Assembly: GCA_024680755.1 (NCBI GenBank) | Contig: JAILBT010000094.1 | Location: forward strand, 1-63,645 | Reading direction: 5' to 3' | Source of the DNA: Prevotella sp. | GTDB taxonomy: Bacteria; Bacteroidota; Bacteroidia; Bacteroidales; Bacteroidaceae | DNA length: 63,645 bases | Shown here: one piece after another, positions 16,380-24,993 of the stretch | Layout of the letters: each line of letters starts with the position of its first letter | How positions within the stretch are numbered: position 1 is the stretch's first letter | Notes under the pieces: generated by a model | The model's database searches: none | Told to the model about the DNA's origin: nothing | The model's input: only the letters and a program-made list of their open reading frames with translations | Position numbers and translations under genes: made by a program

Positions 16380-17852
16380 ATGTACAAGAATAGTGACCGG
16401 CCACACGGAGTGCTGGCCTCGCTCGACTGGGTGACGATAGCCATCTACCTTATGCTGCTCACGGTGGGCTGGATCAGCGTGTGCGGTGCCACCTATTCGT
16501 TTGCCCATCCCGACATCTTCTCGATGGAGACGCGCTCGGGCATGCAGTTGCTGTGGATAGGCACCAGCCTGGCCTTGGCCCTGGTGGTGCTGCTGCTCGA
16601 CGACCGTGTGTACGACATGTTTGCCTACGTCATCTATGCCCTGCTGCTGTTGCTGCTCGTGGCCACCATCTTCAATCCGCACAGCATCAAGGGCAGTCAC
16701 TCGTGGCTTGTGCTTGGTCCGCTGCGTCTGCAGCCGGCCGAGTTTGCCAAGTTTGCCACGGCGCTGGCCCTGGGCAAGCTGATGAGTGTCTATGGCTTCA
16801 ACCTGCGCTCGTGGCGCGACCTGCTCTCGGCCATCGTCGTCATCGTGCTGCCTATGGGGGCCATCGTGCTGCAGCGCGAGACGGGCTCGGCGCTGGTCTA
16901 TCTGTCGCTCTTCCTCGTGCTCTACCGTGAGGGCATGACGGGCAACGTGCTCTTTCTCGGACTGGCTGCCGTGTTATATTTCGTCATAGGCATCAGGTTT
17001 GCCGGTACGCTCATGCCCGACGACATGACGTCGGTGGGCCGCTATGTGGTGCTGTGGCTGATACAGGTGTTCACGGCTGCCATGACTGCCACATTCATTC
17101 ACGACTGGCAGCGCGGTCTAAAGGCTATAGCACTCTGCATGGGTGTGACGTTTGTGGCTACGCTCTTCTCTACCTACGTCATACCGTTCGATGTGGCCTG
17201 GGTGCAGTATCTGCTGCTGGCGGGCATGATAGGCTGGCTGGTGTGGATGTGGGCCAAGGAGCGGCTGCCGGGCTATGTGCTGGCGGCGACCTTTGCCCTT
17301 GGCTCTGTGGCGTTCTACGGTGCGGCCGACTATACGCTCAACCATGTGCTGGAGCCACACCAGCGGGTGAGAATCAACGTGCTGCTCGGACTGGAGGAAG
17401 ACCTGGCCGGGGCCGGCTACAATGTCCATCAGAGCGAGATAGCCATAGGCTCGGGCGGCCTGCGTGGCAAGGGCTTCCTCAACGGCACGCAGACGAAGCT
17501 GAAGTTTGTGCCTGAGCAGGAGACCGACTTCATCTTCTGCACCGTGGGCGAGGAAGAGGGCTTCTTCGGCTCGGCCGGCGTGCTGCTGCTCTTCCTGGCT
17601 CTGATATTGCGGCTGATACATCTGGCCGAGCGCCAGCCCACGCGCTTCGGCCGTGTCTATGGCTATTCGGTGGTCAGCATACTGCTCTTCCATGTCACCA
17701 TCAATGTGGGCATGGTGCTGGGTCTGATGCCTGTCATCGGCATCCCGCTGCCTTTCTTCAGCTATGGCGGCTCGTCGCTCTGGGGCTTCACCCTGCTGCT
17801 GTTCATATTTCTCCGAATAGATGCTGGTCGCTCGCGGGCTGCCGACGATTGA
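16380..17852 (+). CDS. rodA: Rod shape-determining protein RodA, peptidoglycan polymerase
   Basis: The 490-residue SEDS-family glycosyltransferase polymerises lipid II with PBP2 during elongation. About ten membrane helices are visible; family signatures include KFVPEQETDFIFCTVGEEEG and GIPLPFFSYGGSSLWG near the C-terminus. The frame is open 25 codons further upstream, but the promoter box at 16363-16370 lies inside that extension, so ATG 16380 (MYKNSDRPHG) is chosen. Unlike the arrangement often seen, rodA is separate from mrdA. Its last 50 bp overlap the end of the convergent HAD gene. Confidence 0.93.
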   Translation: MYKNSDRPHGVLASLDWVTIAIYLMLLTVGWISVCGATYSFAHPDIFSMETRSGMQLLWIGTSLALALVVLLLDDRVYDMFAYVIYALLLLLLVATIFNPHSIKGSHSWLVLGPLRLQPAEFAKFATALALGKLMSVYGFNLRSWRDLLSAIVVIVLPMGAIVLQRETGSALVYLSLFLVLYREGMTGNVLFLGLAAVLYFVIGIRFAGTLMPDDMTSVGRYVVLWLIQVFTAAMTATFIHDWQRGLKAIALCMGVTFVATLFSTYVIPFDVAWVQYLLLAGMIGWLVWMWAKERLPGYVLAATFALGSVAFYGAADYTLNHVLEPHQRVRINVLLGLEEDLAGAGYNVHQSEIAIGSGGLRGKGFLNGTQTKLKFVPEQETDFIFCTVGEEEGFFGSAGVLLLFLALILRLIHLAERQPTRFGRVYGYSVVSILLFHVTINVGMVLGLMPVIGIPLPFFSYGGSSLWGFTLLLFIFLRIDAGRSRAADD

Positions 17853-18849
17853 GCGACGGGTCGGCGTAGGCATAGTTGTTCAGCCGGCGGTAGCGCTCCA
17901 TCGTGGTCAGAAGCTGCTGCATGCGCTCAATGCGCGTGGCGGGCTGCAGGCCGTGCGTCAGGCGCTTGCGGTTGTATTTTATCCAGTTGAACACGGGGTG
18001 CTGCTCGTCGGCATATTTCGACGGGCACCGGCGGTTGGCCTCCACGAAGCGTAGCGCCTCGGCGTAGCGCACATGCCAGGCTGTCTCTCTGTTCAGTTGT
18101 CCCAGGTGTGCGTCGTCGATGGCTTGCAACAGTTCCACTATCTGGTCGCGCAGGTCGGTCATGCGGTCGAAGACGAGGCTCGCGCCCTCGCGTGCCAGCT
18201 CCTCGGGCTGCAGCGGCCCCGTGTTGACACCTATGGTGAAGCAGCCGGCCGCCACGCCTGCGCGCACGCCGAGCGGGGCGTTCTCTACCACGATGGTCTG
18301 CCACGGCTTCACGCCACACTTGTGCATGCCCATCAGGTAGGGGTCGGGACAGGGCTTCCCGCGGCTGACGTCGAAGCTGGTCACCATGCGCTCTCTGCTG
18401 ACCAGGCCGGCAAACTCGTCTTCCAGCTTGTCGAGCAGCGAGTGCTGGCCGCTGCCCGTCACCACGCCTATCGTTATGTCCATCGTGTTCAGCAGCAACA
18501 TCAGCTCTTCCACACCGCTGATCTTGCCGGCCTTGGGCTGCAGGGCATACAGGCGGCTCTTCTCGTCGTAGATGGCTTGGCTCTCGGCATCGCTGATGGT
18601 GCGACCCCATTGTTGTCGCGCTATCAGCTTGATGGTCTCCACGCCGCGCATACCCTCGTAGCGGAAAGCGTCGTCGGACGACATGCGTAGCCCCGCTTCT
18701 GACATCGACTGCACCCAGGCTCGGGCGTGGTTGGGCATAGAGTCGTAGAGCACACCGTCCATGTCGAACAGCACGGCGCGTGGAGAGAATTGCTTGTAGC
18801 CATGCCGTTGCATATAGGCCGTGATGGCCTCTGTGTAATTTTGTGTCAT
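17803..18849 (-). CDS. HAD phosphatase with helicase-associated-like tail
   Basis: The 348-residue protein has a beta-phosphoglucomutase-like HAD domain at about 20-240: LFDMDGVLYDSMPNHA supplies the nucleophile Asp and general acid Asp, VVTGSGQ motif II, and FDVSRGKPCPDPYL the motif III lysine. The C-terminal 100 residues (FVEANRRCPSKYADEQHPVF, then NWIKYNRKRL) look like the helicase-associated domain, a small helical fold rarely seen on phosphatases. Its substrate is unknown. The start codon ATG is supplied by the last unit of a 9-bp tandem array. The 3' end overlaps rodA by 50 bp tail to tail. Confidence 0.8.
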   Translation of the reverse strand: MTQNYTEAITAYMQRHGYKQFSPRAVLFDMDGVLYDSMPNHARAWVQSMSEAGLRMSSDDAFRYEGMRGVETIKLIARQQWGRTISDAESQAIYDEKSRLYALQPKAGKISGVEELMLLLNTMDITIGVVTGSGQHSLLDKLEDEFAGLVSRERMVTSFDVSRGKPCPDPYLMGMHKCGVKPWQTIVVENAPLGVRAGVAAGCFTIGVNTGPLQPEELAREGASLVFDRMTDLRDQIVELLQAIDDAHLGQLNRETAWHVRYAEALRFVEANRRCPSKYADEQHPVFNWIKYNRKRLTHGLQPATRIERMQQLLTTMERYRRLNNYAYADPSLNRRQPASDQHLFGEI

Positions 18850-19009
18850 TATTCTGATTACTCTGATTATTCTGATTACTCAGATTACTCAGATTATTCT
18901 GATTATTCTGATTATTCCGATTACTCTGATAACTCTGATTACTCAGATTATTCCGATTACTCTGATTACTCTGATTACTCTGATTACTCTGATTACTCTG
19001 ATTACTCCG
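18848..19009 (-). repeat. Tandem 9-bp array, 18 units, forming the leader of the HAD gene
   Basis: Eighteen head-to-tail 9-bp units (plus-strand forms ATTACTCTG, ATTATTCTG, ATTACTCAG, ATTACTCCG) run from the HAD start codon to within 14 bp of its predicted -7 box. The first unit contributes two bases of the CAT that is the ATG on the minus strand. Almost the whole 5' untranslated leader is therefore repeat. Since 9 is a multiple of 3, both strands show spurious open frames here (DYS repeats and VIR repeats). Confidence 0.92.
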
Positions 19010-19023
19010 ACAATTTCCGCCTG

Positions 19024-19054
19024 CAAAGTTACAAATAATGCCTGTAACACCAAA
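19024..19054 (-). promoter_or_regulatory. Promoter of the HAD gene
   Basis: On the minus strand, TTTG (19051-19054) and TAACTTTG (19024-19031) are 19 bp apart. The repeat array begins just downstream, so transcripts should start at or next to the first repeat unit. Confidence 0.72.
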
Positions 19055-19142
19055 GGAAACACACCACTTTCCCGCTGCCGCTCGAATAATAATGCAGTAA
19101 AGTATGAATATACAGGGAAAAATAATAAAAATTGCAAAAAGT

Positions 19143-19174
19143 TTTGGCTGTTATGCAATAAAGTAGTATTTTTG
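19143..19174 (+). promoter_or_regulatory. Promoter of argR
   Basis: TTTG at 19143-19146 and TATTTTTG at 19167-19174 are 20 bp apart, 30 bp before the argR ATG. It is divergent from the HAD promoter 90 bp to the left. A short AT-rich stretch at 19185-19195 (TCGAATAATTA) could include an ARG-box-like site, but a clear box pair was not established. Confidence 0.68.
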
Positions 19175-19204
19175 CACCCCATTATCGAATAATTATTCTG
19201 ACAC

Positions 19205-19690
19205 ATGAAAACTAAAAACAGCAGGCTGGAGGCTTTACGACTGATTATAGCCAGCAAGCAGATGGGGTCGCAAGAGGAACTGTTGCACGCCCTGCAGGAA
19301 GAAGGATTTGTGCTGACACAGGCTACGTTGAGTCGTGACCTGAAGCAGCTGAAGGTGGCCAAGGCCGCCACGATGGGTGGCAGCTATGTGTATGTGCTGC
19401 CCAATGAGCCCATGTACAAACGCGTCACCTCGCAGGAGACGATACGCGAGATGATGAGTGCCACAGGGTATATCAGCCTGCAGGTGTCGGGTAACATGGC
19501 CGTCATACGCACGCGCCCCGGCTATGCCAGCTCGCTGGCATGGCATATAGACAACAGCGGAATGGACACCATACTGGGAACCATTGCCGGCGACGACACC
19601 ATCTTCATGGTCATGCGCGAGGGAGCAACCAGGCAGGACGTGATGGACGAGCTGAACTACAGCATACCATCGGGCAACACCATTGTATAA
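19205..19690 (+). CDS. argR: Arginine repressor ArgR
   Basis: The 161-residue protein has an N-terminal winged helix (about 5-70, with VLTQATLSRDLKQLKVAKA as recognition region) and a C-terminal arginine-binding oligomerisation domain containing AGDDTIFMVMRE. In the family, hexamers bind arginine and repress or adjust arginine genes. Length is typical. It heads the unit argR-GNAT-argG with gaps of 14 and 10 bp, so it probably controls its own operon. Confidence 0.94.
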   Translation: MKTKNSRLEALRLIIASKQMGSQEELLHALQEEGFVLTQATLSRDLKQLKVAKAATMGGSYVYVLPNEPMYKRVTSQETIREMMSATGYISLQVSGNMAVIRTRPGYASSLAWHIDNSGMDTILGTIAGDDTIFMVMREGATRQDVMDELNYSIPSGNTIV

Positions 19691-19704
19691 CTACATATCT
19701 TATA

Positions 19705-20304
19705 ATGGATAAGAACGACATACAGATACTCGTGGCGGCAGCAGAGCACGAGCGTTATGTTGACACAATCCTCGACACTATTGCCGAGGCTGCCAAGGTG
19801 CGGGGCACAGGCATAGCCAGGCGTACGCACGAATATCTGGCTACCAAGATGCGTGAGGCAAAAGCCGTCATTGCCCTCGACGGAGACCGCTTCGCGGGCT
19901 TCAGCTATATAGAGACATGGGGCAACAAACGGTATGTGACCACCAGCGGCCTGATAGTGCACCCCGACTATCGCGGTCAGCACCTGGCAAAGCGTATCAA
20001 GGACATGACCTTCACGCTGGCACGAACCAGGTGGCCACACGCCAAGATATTCTCGCTGACAAGCGGAGCGGCGGTGATGAAGATGAACACCGCCCTGGGC
20101 TATCAGCCCGTCACCTTCGACGACCTGACCGACGACGAGGCTTTCTGGCGTGGCTGCGAGGGCTGTATCAACTATCCCGTGCTGAAGGAGCGCAACCGCA
20201 AGTTCTGCATCTGCACCGCCATGCTCTTCGACCCGGAAGAGCACCTGCCCGTGAAGCTGCCGCAGGAGGTGGTCGAAAGAATAAAAAAGATCGATAACGC
20301 ATAA
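19705..20304 (+). CDS. GNAT acetyltransferase-like protein in the arginine operon
   Basis: Started at ATG 19705 (MDKNDIQILVAAAEHERYVD), the product is 199 residues with the GNAT fold: the acyl-CoA-binding segment LIVHPDYRGQHLAKRIKD is motif A. The frame extends upstream into argR, but the shorter start is 14 bp after the argR stop and begins the family-like N-terminus. Lying between argR and argG, it is a candidate for acylating glutamate in the first step of arginine synthesis. Some Bacteroidota use succinylated rather than acetylated intermediates, so the acyl donor is uncertain. Confidence 0.82.
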   Translation: MDKNDIQILVAAAEHERYVDTILDTIAEAAKVRGTGIARRTHEYLATKMREAKAVIALDGDRFAGFSYIETWGNKRYVTTSGLIVHPDYRGQHLAKRIKDMTFTLARTRWPHAKIFSLTSGAAVMKMNTALGYQPVTFDDLTDDEAFWRGCEGCINYPVLKERNRKFCICTAMLFDPEEHLPVKLPQEVVERIKKIDNA

Positions 20305-20314
20305 ATCAACAGAC

Positions 20315-21514
20315 ATGGAAAAGAAAATAGTGGTGGTCGCCTTCAGCGGCGGCCTCGACACCAGCTACACCGTGATGAAGCTGGCTCAGGAGGGCTACGA
20401 GGTGCACGCTGCCTGTGCCAATACAGGCGGATTCTCCGAAGAGCAGCTGCGCACCAACGAGCAGAACGCCTACAGGCTGGGTGCCAAGCAGTATGTCACG
20501 CTCGACGTGACGCAGGAGTACTACGACAAGTCGCTCAAATACATGATCTTCGGCAACGTGCTGCGCAACAACTGCTACCCCATCTCTGTCTCGTCGGAGC
20601 GTATCTTCCAGGCCATCGCCATAGCACGCTATGCACGACAGGTGGGGGCGCAAGCCATTGCACATGGCTCGACGGGAGCAGGCAACGACCAGATACGCTT
20701 CGACATGACCTTCCTCGTGATGGCACCCGGCGTGGAGATCATCACCCTGACACGCGACCAGAAGCTGACACGCAAGCAGGAGGTGGACTATCTGAACGAG
20801 CATGGCTTCACAGCCGATTTCACCAAGCTGAAATACTCGTACAACGTGGGCATCTGGGGCACCAGCATCTGCGGCGGCGAGCTGCTCGACCCCACGCAGG
20901 GCCTGCCCGAGGCCGCCTACCTGAAGCACTGCACACGGCAGGAGCCCAGCCAGCTGCGCATCACCTTTGAGCGGGGCGAGATAGTGGCCGTGAACGACCA
21001 GCCCTTCACCGACCGCGTGAAGGCCATACAGCACATCGAAGAGATAGGAGCCGCGTATGCCATAGGCCGCGACTGCAACGTGGGCGATACCATCATCGGC
21101 ATAAAAGGGCGCGTGGGCTTCGAGGCTGCCGCGCCAAAGCTTATCATCGAGGCACACCGCCTGCTGGAGAAATCGACGCTGTCGAAGTGGCAGCAGTACT
21201 GGAAAGACCAGGTGGCACAATGGTATGGCATGTTCCTGCACGAAAGCCAGTATCTGGAGCCCGTCATGCCAGACATAGAGGCCATGCTCAGCAGCAGCCA
21301 GCGCAACGTGACGGGAACGGCCATACTCGAGCTGCGGCCATACGGCTTCCAGACGGTGGGGGTCGATTCTGTCAACGACCTCACACGCTCAAAGCTGGGC
21401 GAATATGGCGAGACGCAGACAGGCTGGACCGCCGACGAGGCCAAGGGCTTCATCAAGGTCAGCTCCACGCCGCTGCGCGTCTATTACGGCCTGCACCCCG
21501 ACGAACAGCGGTAG
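20315..21514 (+). CDS. argG: Argininosuccinate synthase
   Basis: The 399-residue enzyme joins citrulline and aspartate with ATP in arginine synthesis. The N-type ATP pyrophosphatase loop AFSGGLDTSY is at residues 8-17, and the substrate-binding segments HGSTGAGNDQIRFD and SYNVGIWGTSI follow. Length fits the family. It lies 10 bp after the GNAT gene. The other arginine genes usually found next to it (such as argC and argD) are not here; the next gene is an unrelated secreted protein. Confidence 0.95.
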   Translation: MEKKIVVVAFSGGLDTSYTVMKLAQEGYEVHAACANTGGFSEEQLRTNEQNAYRLGAKQYVTLDVTQEYYDKSLKYMIFGNVLRNNCYPISVSSERIFQAIAIARYARQVGAQAIAHGSTGAGNDQIRFDMTFLVMAPGVEIITLTRDQKLTRKQEVDYLNEHGFTADFTKLKYSYNVGIWGTSICGGELLDPTQGLPEAAYLKHCTRQEPSQLRITFERGEIVAVNDQPFTDRVKAIQHIEEIGAAYAIGRDCNVGDTIIGIKGRVGFEAAAPKLIIEAHRLLEKSTLSKWQQYWKDQVAQWYGMFLHESQYLEPVMPDIEAMLSSSQRNVTGTAILELRPYGFQTVGVDSVNDLTRSKLGEYGETQTGWTADEAKGFIKVSSTPLRVYYGLHPDEQR

Positions 21515-21556
21515 GCGGCCACTGTTACCAATAACTAAAAACCCAAGAAACAACAA

Positions 21557-24500
21557 ATGAAGAAAACATTGATGACACTGGTGCTGGCCATGACCGCTGC
21601 CGTCGGCACCTGGGCGCAGACCGCGGGCAGCGGGCACACGGTGGCCGACGAGGGCGCATGGTGCTGGTTTGCCGACCCGCGGGCACTGCACTACGAGAAC
21701 GCCGCAGGAACGGTTAACGCCACATACATAGGCTACATCGACGTGCACGGCAACGTGAAAGCCACACAGTATGACTTCCTGACGCAGCGAAAGACCGACG
21801 TGCTGGTGCGCTCGTATTTCCAGCCTGACGACCACAACAATCCCACCTTCCTGGTGCTGCCCGACGAGCGAGTCATGATATTCTACACGCGCCACACCGA
21901 CGAGGCCTGCATCTGGTATCGCATATCCACCAAGCCGGGTGACATCACGGCCCTGGGCGAAGAGAAACGTCTGGCCACAGCCAACAACACCACCTATCCC
22001 TCGCCCTTCATCCTGAGCGACGACCCGCAGCACATTTACCTGTGCTGGCGCGGCATAGGCTGGCACCCCACCATTGCCCGACTGACCATGCCCGACGCTG
22101 ACGACAACTGCCACTTCGACTTCGGACCTAAGCAGATAGTGCAATCGACGGGAGCAAGGCCATACGCCAAGTATCAAAGCAACGGCCGAGACAAGATATA
22201 TGTGGCATACACCACCGGACACCCTGACAACGAACAGCCCAACTGGCTGTACATGAATGTCATCGACATCAATCATGGCAACGGGCCCGTGCTGCGCGAC
22301 CTGAACGGACGACAGCTGAGCGTGATACAGAACGGTGTGTTCAATGTGTCGAAGACCGACTCTTACGCCAGCAACTATGCCGCAACCATCGTGGACCGCA
22401 CAGCCAACATTCGCAACTGGGTGTGGCAGGTGGTGCTCGACCAGAACGAACACCCCGTCATAGCCTACCCGCACATAGACGATGCCAAGACCACGCACAC
22501 CTACTGGTACGCACGCTGGAACGGCACAAGCTGGAAGAACACATGGGTGTGCTATGCCGGCCACGCGTTCCACCAAAACTGGAACCAGACGGAGCGCTGC
22601 TACTCGGGTGGCATGTCTATCGACCCCGACAACGTGAACAACCTCTATCTGAGCATACCCACACGCAACGGGCAGTATAACAAGGACGGCGTGTATGAGA
22701 TATGGCGATACACCATCAACGACGAGGGCAGCGTGACGGGCTCGGAACAGCTCACCACCGGCTCGCCTAAGAACAACTCGCGACCCTTCGTCATTCCGGG
22801 TTCAAAGAACTCGCCCCTCAGGAAGGCATGGATGCAGGGCGACTACTACTACTGGATGGTGCAGAAGAACTATCCTAAGGGCTATCCCACGGCCCTGCAC
22901 TGCGACTACGACTGGCAGGAACAGCTCACCCGCGAGCCCGACGACGTGGTGGTTCCCACCTGCCTGTGCTTCTACCCCCAGCAGACGCTCACCCTGGCAT
23001 ACGCCATGAACACACAGAAGTATGAGGGAACGCTGCTCACCATCGACGGGCAGCAGCCTCTGACCTACCGTCTGCGCGGCGACGACCAGTATCCGGAACT
23101 GCAGATAGGCGACCGTGTCTATCGCAGTCAGAACAGGCTGCTGACCAGCGACGACTGGGCCACACAGAGCACCGGCACCAGCGGCGACAACCACCCCACC
23201 AAGGTGGCCACATGGGTGCTGACGCTGACGTACGACGGACAGACGCTGACAACGTACCGCAACGGTCTGGTGGACCAGGTGGTGCAGGCAGAGGGTCTGG
23301 GCGGCACCTTCAATGTCGATGGCGACCTGCAGGACGGCGGCACCGTCAAGCCGTGGAACCACTCGTGCCTCTACATGGACATGGACTATGTGTGCCACTC
23401 GCCGCTCGCGGTGCAGGCGTGTGTAGCCCGGGCGAAGCAAGAGGCCCAGCACAATATGGTTGAGGCCGCCCTGCGCGCGCTGACGCTGCCGGCCGAGACA
23501 CACACTGACCTGGTGCTGCCCACCACCATGCTGGGACAGACCGTAACATGGACATCGACAGACGAACAGGTCATCAGCTCAACCGGCGTGATGACGCAGG
23601 CTGCCACCGACCGCACCGTGACGCTGACAGCCGCCGTGGGCGACAAGACGCGGCAGTTTGTAGTGAAGGCCCTGGCACACAATGTCTCTGCCAACCTGCG
23701 CTATGCGTTGCCAGCGCCGCTCGACATGACGGCCAACAGCGCAACGGGCTTCGATACCAACACCTTCGGACACGCACCCGAGGGCCTGCTCGAGGGTCTG
23801 CGCTCGTTCACCTTCCTCGTCAAGGTGCGCGCCACCGCCACCAGCAAGCAGCCGCGACTGTACGACTTCGGCTCGGGCTCGGGCAACAGCCTCTTCCTGC
23901 GTTTCAACCCTCTGGCAGCTGGCATCAAGCTCGGCGGAGGCGCCACGACGATGGTCAGCTCGGCAACCACGCTGCGCACAGGTCAGGACTACATGATAGC
24001 CGTGAGCTACGACGCCGCCACGCACGACACACGCATATATGTCGATGGACAGCTTGACGCCAGCGGCACCGTCAACCAGCAGGAGGCATATATGCTCTAC
24101 GAGGTGGCAGCCGACACACGCAACTACATCGGCCGCACACAGTGGTGGGACGGGGCATACAAGAACGACAACCAGGACTTCATCGGCACCATCGCCCAGC
24201 TGAGCCTCTACGACGTGTGTCTCAGCCGTCGCGAGATATGCCAGCTGCAGGGCCTGACGTACGACGAGCCGCAGTTGCCGTCGGCACTGGCCAACCCCGA
24301 CTTCGAGGGCAGCTACAGTCCCATGCAGGGCAGCGGCGTGTCGGGCGACCGCGCCATATACGTTCCCGAGGGCTGGACCGCCGACTATGCCACGCGCAAC
24401 GAGAACGACCTGACAGCCATGCAGGACGGCGACCTCTACTACAGCCAGTTCTTTGCCGCCAAGCCACAGAACACCGACGGCGGCAAGCATACCTACTGGG

Positions 24501-24931
24501 TGCGACAGCGTTGGGGCAGCTCGGTGCTGGGCTTCTACCAGGACCTGCTGCTGCCCGCCGGCAGCTACCGGCTCGACTTCGATGCCTACAGCTCGGACGC
24601 TGCCGACAAGAGCTATGTCTATGCCGGCAGAACGAAGAAGGGTGTCACTGCCGCCGGACAGTGGCAGACGCTCGACATCAGCTTCAGCAGCAACGGCGAC
24701 GACCCAACCCGCATTGGCTTCGCAAGCACCCACGCCGACAGCGATGCTGAGCGTATCTGCGCCTTCGACAATTTCGTACTCACATCGCTGACGCCAAGCG
24801 GCATCACTGACGTTGAGGCTGCGCAACGGCAGGCTGACAGCGAGATATACGACCTGAGCGGACGTCGTCTCAGCGCGGCACCCGCCAAGGGACTCTACAT
24901 ACAGCAGCGCACGGTCAGGCAGGCAAGATAA
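21557..24931 (+). CDS. Secreted BNR/LamG protein with type IX-like C-terminal tail
   Basis: The 1124-residue product has a signal peptide (ending at TWAQ), a BNR_4-like beta-propeller region (about 25-440), a small bacterial Ig-like segment (about 640-715, VTWTSTDEQVISSTGVMT), a LamG/concanavalin-like domain (about 735-900) and a further carbohydrate-binding-like domain. It ends with a short tail, IYDLSGRRLSAAPAKGLYIQ, of the kind that marks type IX cargo. BNR_4 propellers occur in polysaccharide lyases and glycosidases, so glycan binding or degradation at the surface is likely, but no catalytic residues were identified. It starts 42 bp after argG, yet its function seems unrelated. Confidence 0.8.
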   Translation: MKKTLMTLVLAMTAAVGTWAQTAGSGHTVADEGAWCWFADPRALHYENAAGTVNATYIGYIDVHGNVKATQYDFLTQRKTDVLVRSYFQPDDHNNPTFLVLPDERVMIFYTRHTDEACIWYRISTKPGDITALGEEKRLATANNTTYPSPFILSDDPQHIYLCWRGIGWHPTIARLTMPDADDNCHFDFGPKQIVQSTGARPYAKYQSNGRDKIYVAYTTGHPDNEQPNWLYMNVIDINHGNGPVLRDLNGRQLSVIQNGVFNVSKTDSYASNYAATIVDRTANIRNWVWQVVLDQNEHPVIAYPHIDDAKTTHTYWYARWNGTSWKNTWVCYAGHAFHQNWNQTERCYSGGMSIDPDNVNNLYLSIPTRNGQYNKDGVYEIWRYTINDEGSVTGSEQLTTGSPKNNSRPFVIPGSKNSPLRKAWMQGDYYYWMVQKNYPKGYPTALHCDYDWQEQLTREPDDVVVPTCLCFYPQQTLTLAYAMNTQKYEGTLLTIDGQQPLTYRLRGDDQYPELQIGDRVYRSQNRLLTSDDWATQSTGTSGDNHPTKVATWVLTLTYDGQTLTTYRNGLVDQVVQAEGLGGTFNVDGDLQDGGTVKPWNHSCLYMDMDYVCHSPLAVQACVARAKQEAQHNMVEAALRALTLPAETHTDLVLPTTMLGQTVTWTSTDEQVISSTGVMTQAATDRTVTLTAAVGDKTRQFVVKALAHNVSANLRYALPAPLDMTANSATGFDTNTFGHAPEGLLEGLRSFTFLVKVRATATSKQPRLYDFGSGSGNSLFLRFNPLAAGIKLGGGATTMVSSATTLRTGQDYMIAVSYDAATHDTRIYVDGQLDASGTVNQQEAYMLYEVAADTRNYIGRTQWWDGAYKNDNQDFIGTIAQLSLYDVCLSRREICQLQGLTYDEPQLPSALANPDFEGSYSPMQGSGVSGDRAIYVPEGWTADYATRNENDLTAMQDGDLYYSQFFAAKPQNTDGGKHTYWVRQRWGSSVLGFYQDLLLPAGSYRLDFDAYSSDAADKSYVYAGRTKKGVTAAGQWQTLDISFSSNGDDPTRIGFASTHADSDAERICAFDNFVLTSLTPSGITDVEAAQRQADSEIYDLSGRRLSAAPAKGLYIQQRTVRQAR

Positions 24932-24993
24932 GCCGTAGCGAAGATGAAGCTATAAAAACATCATGCCTTTGCGCGGACAACAACCATGACACT

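Noticed and set aside
18727..19038. Open frame encoding tandem DYS residues
   Set aside because: It is produced by the 9-bp DNA repeat, whose length is a multiple of three; the opposite strand shows VIR repeats for the same reason. The rest of the frame is antisense to the HAD gene.
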